Shown piece after piece: positions 1 to 8,947 of a stretch of 64,000 nucleotides of DNA. Source of the DNA: Runella sp. MFBS21 (GTDB lineage Bacteria; Bacteroidota; Bacteroidia; Cytophagales; Spirosomataceae); NCBI RefSeq assembly GCF_029433105.1, contig NZ_JARNTW010000023.1:44607-108606 (forward strand), given 5' to 3'. Each line of letters begins with the position of its first letter. Position 1 is the first letter of the stretch. Below the pieces are notes generated by a model that ran no database searches, was not told where the DNA came from, and worked only from the letters and a program-made list of their open reading frames with translations. Both the position numbers and the translations under genes were made by a program.

Positions 1-214
1 ACTTGGCCTTGAAAAATACAGGGTCATCTTTGACTTCTACCGTTTGTGCTTCAGGAAGCAAGGCTTTCACATCAGGCAAATAAACACTCAGGCTATCTTT
101 CATAACCTTTACTACCGTACTATCTGCCACAGCCGAATGAGAAGCTTGCTTTTCGGAGCCTCCACAACTACCCAAAACAACCCCTAAAGTCAAAACAATG
201 AGCTGGGTTTTCAT
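1..214 (-). CDS. Lipoprotein, N-terminal part (runs off left edge)
   Basis: The reverse strand from an ATG at 212-214 is open to the window edge for 71 codons. It opens with a short hydrophobic signal (MKTQLIVLTLGVVLGSC) whose LGSC lipobox puts the lipidated cysteine at residue 17, followed by a Gly/Ser/Lys-rich linker. This predicts a small cell-envelope lipoprotein. It starts only 19 bp after the NIPSNAP gene ends on the same strand, so the two are probably co-transcribed. The rest is outside the window and no family is recognisable. Confidence 0.6.
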   Translation of the reverse strand, partial: MKTQLIVLTLGVVLGSCGGSEKQASHSAVADSTVVKVMKDSLSVYLPDVKALLPEAQTVEVKDDPVFFKAK

Positions 215-233
215 TGATTACGATTAGTTCCAG

Positions 234-965
234 TTATTTAATAGTGGAGAAATCTGTAGCTTTCATATAGACTGATTCTACCTTAGCTGCCAGCTTACCA
301 TTCTTTTCTGATTCGTCGCGTGCTTTGATCCACACAGGGTCAGTCCTAAATGCTTCAAATGCTTGTTTTCCAGCCTCTTCACTAGGGTGTGCCAAAATAT
401 AAATCAGTGTATCATCTTTGCCATCCACGGTCCAATAGGCTACGTTAGTCATGCCATGTTTTTTAAACAATTTGAGTGTATGATCCCTAAAACGCGTCAA
501 CAAATCAGGCAGTTTCCCAGTATTGGTGGTGTAAGTTCGTAGCTCAAATACGCGCTCTTTTTTACTTTTAGAGGATTTGATTTTGGGCGAAAAATCCGTG
601 GCTTTCATAAAAATGCTTTCTACTTTGGAAACAATTTTGCCACTTAGCTCCGACTCACTCTGCACTTTTTTCCACTCAGGATCAGACCCGAAGGCTTTCC
701 ACGCGGCGTCACGAGCGGCACGGTCAGGGTACGAAAGTACGTAGATGAGCTTGTTTTCTTCGTGCAAAGGCACCCAATACCCCACATTAGTCATTCCATG
801 TTTTTCGAAGATACGGGTAGTATGATTACGAAAACGAGTCAGCAGGGCTTCCAACCTACCAGGTTCGGTATAATAAATGCGGGTTTCGTATAAACGGGTA
901 TCTTGTGCATCAGCCGACGATACCGCCCCTAAAATGAGCATAATAAAAAGAATTTGTTTAAACAT
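234..965 (-). CDS. Secreted tandem NIPSNAP-domain protein
   Basis: 243 residues with a signal peptide ending near AQA/AQD (residue ~20). Two homologous copies of the NIPSNAP domain follow, about residues 23-125 and 137-243. Each starts with a YETRIYYT/FELRTYTT strand, contains a KHGMTNV-YW motif, and ends with V.S..MKATDFS. NIPSNAP is a ferredoxin-like dimeric alpha/beta-barrel family of unclear enzymatic role. Bacteroidota often carry exported double-domain versions. Function here is unknown beyond the family. The gene lies upstream of a lipoprotein gene on the same strand. Confidence 0.85.
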   Translation of the reverse strand: MFKQILFIMLILGAVSSADAQDTRLYETRIYYTEPGRLEALLTRFRNHTTRIFEKHGMTNVGYWVPLHEENKLIYVLSYPDRAARDAAWKAFGSDPEWKKVQSESELSGKIVSKVESIFMKATDFSPKIKSSKSKKERVFELRTYTTNTGKLPDLLTRFRDHTLKLFKKHGMTNVAYWTVDGKDDTLIYILAHPSEEAGKQAFEAFRTDPVWIKARDESEKNGKLAAKVESVYMKATDFSTIK

Positions 966-1097
966 AAGTGCTTATTAGTTTATTTGCAGTTATTAAAGAC
1001 ACATCATACCACATTCTATGTTTCTAAAAACAAGTTTTCTTTCTTTAGTATGGTATGCTGTAGGCGATATATATGCTCTTATACCTGTGTAGATTTA

Positions 1098-1532
1098 TTA
1101 ATCGTACTTTTTTACAAACTTAAAATGAGTAGGTAGTAAGCCTTTACTTTCATAAAAACGATGCGTATCCATTCGCTTTTTGTTGGCTGTTACTTCCAAA
1201 ATTTTGAAATTTTCGCGCTTTGCCACTTCAAAAAGCGCCTCTATAAGAAGACTCCCGATGCCTTTTCCACGATAAGATTCCTTGACAAACATCTCTTGAA
1301 TTTCGCCTACTTTACCGCAGTGATGCAATAGCCACTGAGCATGTACGCTTGCATATCCTATACACTCATCTGCGTCAAAAGCCAAGAAGTAATGGCAATC
1401 AGGATTAGCTAAGTTGTGGACATATATTTTATTAAACACCTCAAAATCAAAAACTTCCTCTTCTAACTCACTGATAAATTGATACACACTGGACACGTCA
1501 AGTGCTAGCGCGGGTCTAATTATTAAGCTCAT
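1098..1532 (-). CDS. GNAT family N-acetyltransferase
   Basis: About 144 residues from the ATG at 1532 (MSLIIRPAL). An in-frame ATG 45 bp upstream would overlap the preceding gene by 35 bp and adds residues unlike GNAT N-termini, so the internal start is preferred; it lies 10 bp after that gene's stop. The acetyl-CoA binding motif is visible as EMFVKESYRGKGIGSLLIEA, followed by ..A......L.V and the RFYESKGL motif of GNAT beta-6/alpha-4. Substrate cannot be told. Probably forms a two-gene unit with the oxidoreductase at 1543-2190. Confidence 0.85.
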   Translation of the reverse strand: MSLIIRPALALDVSSVYQFISELEEEVFDFEVFNKIYVHNLANPDCHYFLAFDADECIGYASVHAQWLLHHCGKVGEIQEMFVKESYRGKGIGSLLIEALFEVAKRENFKILEVTANKKRMDTHRFYESKGLLPTHFKFVKKYD

Positions 1533-1542
1533 AGATGTCAGG

Positions 1543-2190
1543 TCAAAATTCTTGCATAAGGTCTGATTCGTAGACAAGCGCTCCTTTTACGTTGCTGGCG
1601 GTGATAGAAACCATAGCCGCAGCTACTTTTTCTGCTTCGATGGCTCGGTACTTGATGGGTATCATACCTTGAAAAAATTTGGCTAATGCTTCCCCTATTT
1701 TTTCACCAGTGCGGCTTTCGGTACGATTACCAAGCAGCAACGACGGCCTGAAAATAAGTAATGCTTCATACCCTAATTTTTTTAAGGCTTCTTCAATATC
1801 ACCTTTTACCCGATTATAATAAAAAAGCGATTTTGAATTGGCTCCCATTGCCGTAACGATAGCAAATCGTTTGGCACCATTGGCAAGAGCCATTTGGGCT
1901 ATTTCGTAAGGATAGGTATAGTCAACTTTGTAAAAGGCTGCTTTTGAACCCGCTTTTTTCATAGTAGTGCCTAAGCAACAAAACACGTCGTCGGCTTTTA
2001 TGAGCGATATATCTGGTTTGTCAAAATCAAAAACAATACACTCAAGTTTCGAATGGCTGATATTCAATGGCTTACGAACAAGAACTTTGACATGTGTATA
2101 TTTTTCGGAAGTCAGTAGTTTTTCTACGACTTTTGCTCCCACCAAACCTGTAGCCCCAATCACTAATGCACTACGTTTTTCGGAGACCAT
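1543..2190 (-). CDS. NAD(P)-binding Rossmann protein (TIP30/HTATIP2-like atypical SDR)
   Basis: 215 residues. The N-terminus has the nucleotide-binding GATGLVG motif (residues ~12-18). Later come VFCCLGTTMKKAGS, AIVTAMGA and a YxxxK pair (YNRVK), as in atypical short-chain dehydrogenases related to TIP30/HTATIP2 and YwnB. These use NAD(P)H; the substrate in bacteria is generally unknown. The upstream 180 bp (2191-2371) is AT-rich and holds its presumed promoter. The downstream GNAT gene follows closely. Confidence 0.8.
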   Translation of the reverse strand: MVSEKRSALVIGATGLVGAKVVEKLLTSEKYTHVKVLVRKPLNISHSKLECIVFDFDKPDISLIKADDVFCCLGTTMKKAGSKAAFYKVDYTYPYEIAQMALANGAKRFAIVTAMGANSKSLFYYNRVKGDIEEALKKLGYEALLIFRPSLLLGNRTESRTGEKIGEALAKFFQGMIPIKYRAIEAEKVAAAMVSITASNVKGALVYESDLMQEF

Positions 2191-2371
2191 ATTTTATAGA
2201 ATGGTTATTTTGGTATAATTAATTTATATTTTAGACATATGTCTTCATTTTTATGCTACTTAGAAATAATGCTGTTTGGTAAGATAAATAGAAATTGTTT
2301 AATTAAAAAAAATAGGCAATCAACAATTTATTAAACGGTTTTGAAGAAGATTTTACAATCAAAAGTTTTGG

Positions 2372-3004
2372 TTAAAAATCGAACTCTATTACCTCTTTAT
2401 CATTCAATAAAATTTTGGTCAATTTTTCATGCTCCCTTTCAGAACCTTGCACAATCCAAGTACCTGTGATTGTATTACCGACTCGGCTTTGTATGCCTCT
2501 TTTGGCATCAAGCCCTAAATCCCGAAATAGCATTTCGTAGTTTTTGAGTGTTTTTTGCTGAAACTTACATACAATTCGGTAGTTACGAAGTTGATTGCGG
2601 CGTTTTATCATGTTTTGAATCGGCAACAAAACATACAACACCACCAATACCAGTCCAGAGGCTACTAGTGCAATATGGTAAAATCCTATTCCTACACACA
2701 TTCCAAGTGCCGCCGTAGCCCAAGCGGTGGCAGCGGTAGTGATTCCTACTACGCGGTTGTTTTCTCGAAAAATAATTCCCCCTCCAATAAAACCTATACC
2801 TGTTACGATATTGGCGGCGATTCGTCCAGTATCGTTCCCTAGTTTTGTAGAGATAACGGTAAAAAGAGTCGCTCCCAACGATATAAGCATCATAGTTCGT
2901 AGTCCTGCCGATTTGCTGTGGTATTCGCGCTCTAATCCTATCAATGCCCCCAACCCAGCTGCAATCAGCAACTTGATTACATCCTCGTTTAGAAAGAGTT
3001 CCAT
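2372..3004 (-). CDS. MgtC/SapB family membrane protein
   Basis: 210 residues. The N-terminal half has four or more membrane segments with the family signature GALIGLEREYHSKSAGLRT and later GIGFIGGGIIF. The C-terminal ~80 residues form a soluble ACT-like domain (RNYRIVCKFQQKTLKNYEML...). MgtC proteins are inner-membrane factors tied to Mg2+ limitation and, in pathogens, to F-ATPase inhibition; in environmental Bacteroidota the role is unknown. Monocistronic in appearance, with a hairpin separating it from the upstream peptidase. Confidence 0.9.
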   Translation of the reverse strand: MELFLNEDVIKLLIAAGLGALIGLEREYHSKSAGLRTMMLISLGATLFTVISTKLGNDTGRIAANIVTGIGFIGGGIIFRENNRVVGITTAATAWATAALGMCVGIGFYHIALVASGLVLVVLYVLLPIQNMIKRRNQLRNYRIVCKFQQKTLKNYEMLFRDLGLDAKRGIQSRVGNTITGTWIVQGSEREHEKLTKILLNDKEVIEFDF

Positions 3005-3031
3005 AGAGTGTATTTAGCTCAAATTAAAAGC

Positions 3032-3067
3032 CAGTGAGTTTCTAAAACATGTTTTAGGAACTCACTG
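3032..3067 (-). terminator. Long hairpin after the 430-aa aminopeptidase P gene
   Basis: A near-perfect 36-bp palindrome: CAGTGAGTT and AACTCACTG form the outer arms, CTAAAAC/GTTTTAG the inner arms, with one T-G wobble and a 2-nt loop. On the minus strand it follows the stop at 3091 by 23 bp and is followed by GGCTTTTAATTT, a weak U-tract. It also sits 27 bp before the mgtC start, so it could act in that leader. Confidence 0.6.
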
Positions 3068-3090
3068 AGTGGTGTCATTTACTTTACTCA

Positions 3091-4383
3091 TCAGGGTTGA
3101 TTCATCCATTCCTCAATTTCATCGGCCTCTATGGGAATATGAGCCATGAGATCGATATTACCACTTTCGGTAATGAGGATATTGTTTTCAAGCCGAATCC
3201 CCAACCCTTCTTGTTTGATATAAATCCCAGGCTCACACGTAAAAACCATGCCCGGTGCAAATTTGCGGTAGCGACTTCCGACATCGTGCACATCCAAGCC
3301 CAGTAAGTGAGAAGTGCCATGCATAAAATATTTTTTATAAGCAGGCCATTCGGGGTCTTGTTTTTCGATGTCAGTTTTGGTCAACAAACCCAAACCCAAC
3401 AATTCGCTTTCCATCACTTTGGCGACTTCGGCTTGGTATTCATCCAAGGTATTGCCCGTGGTGAGCATCGTTTTAGCGGCTTTCATTACCCGTAAAACGG
3501 CCTCATACACCTCTCGTTGGCGAGCCGTAAATCGTCCATTGACAGGAATAGAACGTGTCAAATCGGCATTATAATTGGCATATTCGGCTGCTACATCTAG
3601 TAGCAACACTTCTCCATCTTTACACTGCTTATTGTTTTGAACATAATGCAGTACACAAGCATTGGCCCCCGAAGCGATAATAGGCGTATAAGCGAAGCCC
3701 TTCGAACGTCGTTTGATAAACTCATGCGCAAACTCGGCTTCAATCTCATATTCCCACACTTCTGGTTTTGTAAACTTCAGCACCCTCAAAAATCCCTCTC
3801 TCGTAATATCAATAGCTTGCTGAATCAGCCCAATTTCTTGTGTTTGCTTGGTAGCCCGCAGATAGTAGGTCAAAGGTGCTAAGCGTTGTAGCGTATGCAA
3901 AGGATATCTTTCCTTAAAATCACGGATATAACGCGCATCTCGTGATTGTACCTGCAAGTCACTCCGGGCGTGTTCATTGGTATTGAGATATACATAGTCG
4001 GCTTCAAATACCATTTGACTAAAAATTACCTCAAACTGATGAGTCCAATAAATACGCTCTATCCCCGAAACCTTGGTCGCTTGCTCTTTTGATAGTTTTT
4101 CGCCTTCCCAAACAGCAATCAGTTCGTTGGTTTCACGCAAGAAAAGTACTTCACGAAAACGCGGATCAGGATGCTCTGGAAACAAAACAAGGATAGTATC
4201 TTCTTGATCAATGCCCGACAAATAAAATAAATCTGAGTTTTGCCGAAAGCCCATGGTACCGTCGGCATTGGTAGGCATCACATCATTGGCATTCAAGACT
4301 ACCAAGCTTTTAGGCTTTAGCAATTTATAAAGTCTTTGGCGGTTTTGTACAAACAGCTCTTTATCAATAATATCGTAACGCAT
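3091..4383 (-). CDS. pepP: Aminopeptidase P family protein (Xaa-Pro aminopeptidase), copy 1
   Basis: 430 residues, cytoplasmic (no signal). N-terminal creatinase/AMP-N domain (MGFRQNSDLFYLSGI, ~45-60) and C-terminal pita-bread fold. All metal-ligand motifs of an M24B peptidase are present: LLLDVAAEYANYNADLTRS (two Asp), the HGTSHLLGLDVHDVG His, FTCEPGIY (Glu) and GIRLENN (Glu). It would remove N-terminal residues before proline. Lies 33 bp downstream of a paralogue (4417-5802) on the same strand, so the pair is probably co-transcribed. Confidence 0.9.
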   Translation of the reverse strand: MRYDIIDKELFVQNRQRLYKLLKPKSLVVLNANDVMPTNADGTMGFRQNSDLFYLSGIDQEDTILVLFPEHPDPRFREVLFLRETNELIAVWEGEKLSKEQATKVSGIERIYWTHQFEVIFSQMVFEADYVYLNTNEHARSDLQVQSRDARYIRDFKERYPLHTLQRLAPLTYYLRATKQTQEIGLIQQAIDITREGFLRVLKFTKPEVWEYEIEAEFAHEFIKRRSKGFAYTPIIASGANACVLHYVQNNKQCKDGEVLLLDVAAEYANYNADLTRSIPVNGRFTARQREVYEAVLRVMKAAKTMLTTGNTLDEYQAEVAKVMESELLGLGLLTKTDIEKQDPEWPAYKKYFMHGTSHLLGLDVHDVGSRYRKFAPGMVFTCEPGIYIKQEGLGIRLENNILITESGNIDLMAHIPIEADEIEEWMNQP

Positions 4384-4416
4384 TTTGGTATCACTGTCAA
4401 TCTAACGGGTGGATTT

Positions 4417-5802
4417 TTAAGCCCTTAGAGCTTCTATTTCGGCTATCGTCTTCGGAATAGGCGCTCCAATGAGGCGAGCACCATCGTGGGTAATGAGATA
4501 ATTGTCTTCAATCCTTACGCCTCCAAAATCAAAGTAGTCTTTCAAAGCCTCATAATTTACATACTCTAAGAATTTTCCTTGGCTTTGCCATTGTTGAATC
4601 AATTCGGGAATAAAATAAAGCCCTGGCTCTACCGTGAGTACAAAACCCGCTTCTAGTTCTTTGGCTAAACGTAGGGATTTGAGACCCAATAACGAACTAC
4701 GCGTCATACCTTCACGGTAGCCAATGAGGTCTTCTCCTAGGCTTTCCATGTCGTGTACATCCAAACCAATCATGTGCCCTACGCCATGAGGCATAAACAA
4801 CGCTGGTACGCCAAGTGTAAGCATTTCGTCAATATCACCTTTCAGCAAACCGAGGTCTTTGAGCCCTTCTGCTACCGTACGCCAAGCAATCAAATGGCAA
4901 TCAAGATACGTAATTCCGGGTCGGAGAGCGGCGATTACGTTCAGATTAGCATCTAGCACAATCTGATAAATTTCCTTTTGTTTTTGGGTAAATGTACGAT
5001 CCACAGGCCATGTACGCGTAATATCTCCCGCATAATGTGAAACCGCCTCCGCTCCAAAATCCCCTAGTACGAGCTTGCCGCTAGTGAGACGATTGCCGTG
5101 ATAGTGGTTGTGGAGCGTTTGACCATTGACCGACAAAATAATAGGATAAGCTAAGTCTCCTCCTCCACTCCTTGCCGTACCATGCACTACTCCTACGATT
5201 TCGTATTCATATTTACCAGCTTGCGTAGCTTTGATTGCATTGAGATGCATTTGAGCCGAAATATCAACGGCTTTATCCATTTCTATGATTTCTTCGTCGG
5301 TTTTATAAGACCGCTGATTGATGACGGCCATTACAAACTCCTGAGAAATTTTCTGCGGGATTTCGCCCAACGCCCACCCCGTCAACTGATGTAATTTGAA
5401 GGTATGCTCTGGGCGGTAAGGGGGCAAGTAATGAACTGATTTCCCTATACTTAAGCTTCCTTTGATTTTGGTTTCTAATGCTGACTTAGGCAATACCTGC
5501 GCCACTCCCACTTCCAAAGCCTGCGCCAAAAGGGTAGGCTGCGGCCCTGCCCAAATCACATCATCCATCGTAATCTCATCTCCTACAATCCATTCTTCAC
5601 CCGATTCTAAGTCAATAATAGCCGCCAACCCTACTTTATCAAGACCAAAATAGTATAAAAAAGTACTATCCTGTCGAAAATGATAGGTATTGTCAGTATA
5701 ATTCATGCCTGTTTCTTCGTTTCCTAGAAATAGAAGTAGCCCTCCTTGAAGGGAGTTTTTGAGAACAGCACGACGCTGTATATAAGTTTGAGATGAAAAC
5801 AT
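4417..5802 (-). CDS. pepP: Aminopeptidase P family protein, copy 2
   Basis: 461 residues with the same architecture as its neighbour: AMP-N domain (YHFRQDSTFLYYFGLD) and M24B catalytic domain with LGDFGAEAVSHYAGDITRTW, MPHGVGHMIGLDVHDME, LTVEPGLYF and GVRIEDNYLI, so all five metal ligands are retained. An ancient tandem duplication is likely since the two differ widely between motifs. It is the first gene of the pair. The start ATG at 5800-5802 follows a 376-bp intergenic region shared with the divergent universal stress gene. Confidence 0.9.
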   Translation of the reverse strand: MFSSQTYIQRRAVLKNSLQGGLLLFLGNEETGMNYTDNTYHFRQDSTFLYYFGLDKVGLAAIIDLESGEEWIVGDEITMDDVIWAGPQPTLLAQALEVGVAQVLPKSALETKIKGSLSIGKSVHYLPPYRPEHTFKLHQLTGWALGEIPQKISQEFVMAVINQRSYKTDEEIIEMDKAVDISAQMHLNAIKATQAGKYEYEIVGVVHGTARSGGGDLAYPIILSVNGQTLHNHYHGNRLTSGKLVLGDFGAEAVSHYAGDITRTWPVDRTFTQKQKEIYQIVLDANLNVIAALRPGITYLDCHLIAWRTVAEGLKDLGLLKGDIDEMLTLGVPALFMPHGVGHMIGLDVHDMESLGEDLIGYREGMTRSSLLGLKSLRLAKELEAGFVLTVEPGLYFIPELIQQWQSQGKFLEYVNYEALKDYFDFGGVRIEDNYLITHDGARLIGAPIPKTIAEIEALRA

Positions 5803-6178
5803 ACACTTGGGGTTATTTTATTCGGACAATATTAATGATTTATTCAAATAACTCTTATTTAAAAAGCAGTGAATTTCATACGTTAAACCTACCCAATAAC
5901 CAGTATTTTTATAGGTAAACAGCGCATAAATTGCTAGTTTTTAAAGATTTATCAATAAAATGCGACATCTGCCTTCATTGTATTTTATAAAATTCTAATT
6001 TTACATTAAGCCCTTATTAAGTTTAGAATAAGTAAATTTGTTGCTATAATGGTCGTATATTTGCATATTCTTTTGGGGCATACGAATAGCTAACGCACTT
6101 AGAAGTTGGGGAATTGTTTGTTTTTGCTACGGTCACCGTCCCTGCATAGCATTTTATTTTATTCTAAAAGTCAGCACT
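5803..6178. other. Divergent intergenic region
   Basis: 376 bp with no credible ORF, between the minus-strand peptidase pair and the plus-strand universal stress protein. It is AT-rich on the left. It contains a perfect TAnnTTTG box at 6056-6063 and, in the implied ~110-nt leader of the stress gene, a small inverted repeat ACGGT-C-ACCGT at 6129-6139. I recognise no known riboswitch. Confidence 0.5.
6056..6063 (+). promoter_or_regulatory. Bacteroidota -7 box (TATATTTG) for the universal stress gene
   Basis: TATATTTG matches the TAnnTTTG consensus of the Bacteroidota primary sigma factor exactly. TTTG/TTG triplets lie at 6037-6043, a little closer than the usual ~19-nt spacing. Implied transcript start is ~6070, leaving a leader of about 110 nt before the ATG at 6179. 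Confidence 0.4.
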
Positions 6179-7105
6179 ATGGATACTCTAGCCTTACAAA
6201 AAATACTTGTTCCGATCGACTTTAGCGACACCTCGCTCAATGCGCTCCAAACCGCCGTCGCTATGGCCAAGCGACACCAAGCGAAATTGGTTTTGGTGCA
6301 CGTCGTAAGTGTCAATACCGCATTTGTAATGCCCGAAGGAAGCGTAATCTTGGATTCGGGACTTGATCAGGTTTTGAAAACAGCCAATCAGCAGTTAGCC
6401 CAATGGGTAGACACCCTCATCACAACTCATGGCATAGATGCCCAAGGATTAGTAGAAACGGGCAGTGTCACAGACTCGATTGTACACCTGGCCAAATCTC
6501 ATCAAGTAGATTTGATTGTATTGGGTAGTCATGGCGCATCGGGGTTGCGGGAGTTTTTTATGGGTTCTACCGCTTATAGTGTTATCAGGAGTGCCTCGTG
6601 CCCTGTTCTGACCATTCCGCCTCATCAGCAATGGCTCGATTTCAAAAAGATACTGTTTCCAGTACGTCCTGTGGCTGATGCCTTAGAAAAATATGATTTT
6701 GCGCGGCGGATCATCCGTAAAAACAACGCAAAGCTTATTGTTATGGGTGTATTAGAACGTCTTGGGAATCATACTTTTGAAGCACTCAATGACGAAGCCG
6801 CCAAACTCATCAAAATCATTGAAGAAGATGGCGTAAGCGTAGAAACACAGTTCCATTTTTCGGATACATTGGCCGAAACCATTTTAGAAAAAGCCAATGA
6901 GTTAGAAGTAGATTTACTAGTAGTAACGGCTTCTCTTGATTATCAAATCAAAGAACTTTTCATTGGGCCTTTTGCCCAACAAATCGTCAATCATGCCAAA
7001 GTCCCAGTGCTTTCTATCAGACCTCACCCTAGCCCCCAAGAAGGTACGCAGACAAAACATGAGCCAAATGTTTTCCCCAACCCTTATTTGACAATACCCT
7101 TTTAA
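6179..7105 (+). CDS. Universal stress protein, tandem UspA domains
   Basis: 308 residues with two Usp domains, ~8-147 and ~156-282. The first has the ATP-binding signature (LGSHGASGLREFFMGST...CPVLTIP). The second has the fold pattern but a degraded glycine loop (VTASLDYQIKELFIGPFA), suggesting one active and one structural half. A ~25-residue polar tail follows. Such proteins bind ATP/AMP and respond to starvation and envelope stress. It begins a plus-strand block with an unknown protein and a DUF389 protein. Confidence 0.88.
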   Translation: MDTLALQKILVPIDFSDTSLNALQTAVAMAKRHQAKLVLVHVVSVNTAFVMPEGSVILDSGLDQVLKTANQQLAQWVDTLITTHGIDAQGLVETGSVTDSIVHLAKSHQVDLIVLGSHGASGLREFFMGSTAYSVIRSASCPVLTIPPHQQWLDFKKILFPVRPVADALEKYDFARRIIRKNNAKLIVMGVLERLGNHTFEALNDEAAKLIKIIEEDGVSVETQFHFSDTLAETILEKANELEVDLLVVTASLDYQIKELFIGPFAQQIVNHAKVPVLSIRPHPSPQEGTQTKHEPNVFPNPYLTIPF

Positions 7106-7206
7106 AGGTTGTTTTTAAAAAATTTCTTATTCATTTAGATTGGTAGCTGCTTCACTCCTATTTTGCTTAGGTAGCACAGCTACGAATCATAAACTTTTTT
7201 TTAATC

Positions 7207-7563
7207 ATGGACAAAGATTCTTATATACCCAAAGTAGTAGAGTGGGTAAAACGTAAAGGTTACGAACAAATAAAAGCTAACTTAGAGGGATTTGAAGTAC
7301 CCATTGCTTACGAACGTCAAAATGATGACGAGCGCTTCATACCTGATGTGACAGCAAAGTTGCTTTATGAAAAATCTTATTTTGAAGTAGTTCTTAAAAC
7401 CGACAATCCCGACAGAGTAGTTTCAAAACTCCGGCTGTTGAGCATGTTGGCTAGTCAAAAAGGAGGACGACTGTTTATGATGGCACCTTCTGGCCATCTC
7501 AATTTTGTGAAAGAACTAGCCCTCAAGCATTCTATCAGCGGTGAGGTTGTAAAAATCGCCTAG
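7207..7563 (+). CDS. Conserved small protein of unknown function
   Basis: 118 residues, no signal or membrane segment. I do not recognise the family. The pattern PDVTAK..YEKSYFEVVLKTDN near residues 45-66 faintly recalls the PD...ExK core of restriction-endonuclease folds, but an isolated motif in so short a protein is weak evidence. It sits between the stress protein and DUF389 genes, with its own strong terminator 10 bp downstream, so it is probably transcribed separately from DUF389. Confidence 0.7.
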   Translation: MDKDSYIPKVVEWVKRKGYEQIKANLEGFEVPIAYERQNDDERFIPDVTAKLLYEKSYFEVVLKTDNPDRVVSKLRLLSMLASQKGGRLFMMAPSGHLNFVKELALKHSISGEVVKIA

Positions 7564-7570
7564 TCAGTCG

Positions 7571-7625
7571 TATAAGACAATTTGCCCATGTCTCAGCATT
7601 TGGCCAAATTGTCTTATTTTTTTTC
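7571..7625 (+). terminator. Rho-independent terminator
   Basis: Perfect 13-bp stem ATAAGACAATTTG (7572-7584) with CAAATTGTCTTAT (7605-7617), followed by a run of eight T. It lies just after the stop at 7563 and before the DUF389 gene. Confidence 0.88.
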
Positions 7626-7653
7626 ATTATTTTCTATCGTTTGAGTATAGTCT

Positions 7654-8940
7654 ATGAAGAATTTTATTCAAACCCAATTCCACTCCCTTTTTCATCTTTT
7701 TGATACTACAGATGCCCCCAAAACCATCCGTGAGATTTCGGATGGAATCTCCATGAGGGGCTACAATTTATGGATACTTATTTGTGCTGCAATGCTGGCC
7801 TCCATTGGCCTTGATACCAACTCCACGGCGGTCATCATTGGAGCCATGCTTATTTCTCCTCTTATGTCTCCTATTTTAGGAGTAGGGTTAGGATTGGCCA
7901 TCAATGACCAAGATATATTGCTGCGGTCGCTCCGCAATCTTACTATTGCGACGGTGGCTAGCTTGGCTACCAGTACGCTATATTTTTGGGTATCACCACT
8001 GAGCGAACCCACCGCCGAGGAACTCGCCCGTACCCAGCCCAACCTGCTAGATGTAATGGTGGCTTTATTTGGAGGCGTAGCTGGTATAGTGGCAGGTTCT
8101 CGTTCCGAAAAAACCAACGCGATTCCGGGCGTAGCAATTGCCACCGCCTTGATGCCACCCGTATGTACAGCAGGATTTGGACTAGCGCATGGCGATTGGC
8201 GCATCTTTGGAGGAGCCTTTTACCTTTTTGCTATCAATGCCGTCTTTATTAGTTTGGCTACTTTTGCCGTGGCAAAATACTTACGATTTCCCCTCAAAGA
8301 GTATGTAAATGATACAGTTCGTAAACGAGTTCGCAATTTTATTTATGGTACTTTGATTGTGACGCTCATCCCAAGTATTTACTTTTTATACACCGTTTAT
8401 AAAAACAATCGGGAGAAAAAAATCATCGAAACTCAAGTTGTTAATGAAATCACAAAACGAGGAAATGAAGTATTGAAATGGGAAATTCATCGCGAACTAG
8501 TACCTCGCCAAGTTAAGATTTATTATTCGGGTGAGCAGCTGGAAGAACCTCAAATGGAAGAATTTAATAAAAGTTTGCGGCTCAACAACATTCCTGATTA
8601 CGAAATTCGACTATTTAGGATGAACCTGACCCGTGAAGAAATCTCCGAAATGAGCAACGAAGCAGTTCAAAATCTCCTCAAAACCCTGAATGTAAACCAA
8701 AGACCTGATTCCACTAATCGCACACAAACTAATATTTTAAAGGAAATTCAAGCCCTTTATCCTCAAGTCAAACAAGTGGGTTTTGGGGAAGTAGTTTTTA
8801 TAGGTGCTAAAACCGACACAATCTCCCAAGTCCTGTTGGAAGTAGAGAAGCGCCCTCTTGCACCAGCAGACCTTAATCGGCTCAACAATTACCTAAAAAT
8901 ACGTTTAAGAAAAGACACTTTGCTGTTAAGAAATCTCTAA
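7654..8940 (+). CDS. DUF389 (TIGR00341-like) multipass membrane protein
   Basis: 428 residues. A short soluble N-terminus is followed by about six membrane helices (residues ~35-260) carrying the DUF389 hallmarks IGAMLISPLMSPILGVGLGLA and PGVAIATALMPPVCTAGFGLA. The ~170-residue soluble C-terminus (REKKIIETQV...) is charged. DUF389 proteins are uncharacterised and have been proposed as transporters. The stop is 7 bp before a response-regulator gene, so DUF389-regulator-kinase forms one operon and the kinase may regulate or sense through it (inference). Confidence 0.88.
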   Translation: MKNFIQTQFHSLFHLFDTTDAPKTIREISDGISMRGYNLWILICAAMLASIGLDTNSTAVIIGAMLISPLMSPILGVGLGLAINDQDILLRSLRNLTIATVASLATSTLYFWVSPLSEPTAEELARTQPNLLDVMVALFGGVAGIVAGSRSEKTNAIPGVAIATALMPPVCTAGFGLAHGDWRIFGGAFYLFAINAVFISLATFAVAKYLRFPLKEYVNDTVRKRVRNFIYGTLIVTLIPSIYFLYTVYKNNREKKIIETQVVNEITKRGNEVLKWEIHRELVPRQVKIYYSGEQLEEPQMEEFNKSLRLNNIPDYEIRLFRMNLTREEISEMSNEAVQNLLKTLNVNQRPDSTNRTQTNILKEIQALYPQVKQVGFGEVVFIGAKTDTISQVLLEVEKRPLAPADLNRLNNYLKIRLRKDTLLLRNL

Positions 8941-8947
8941 ACACACC

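Noticed and set aside
7207..7563. Calling the small protein a PD-(D/E)xK nuclease
   Set aside because: Only an isolated PD and ExxxK pattern is seen; not enough for a functional name.
7761..8204. 147-codon minus-strand frame inside DUF389
   Set aside because: It is a shadow of the membrane-segment codons of DUF389, whose signature motifs are clear on the plus strand.
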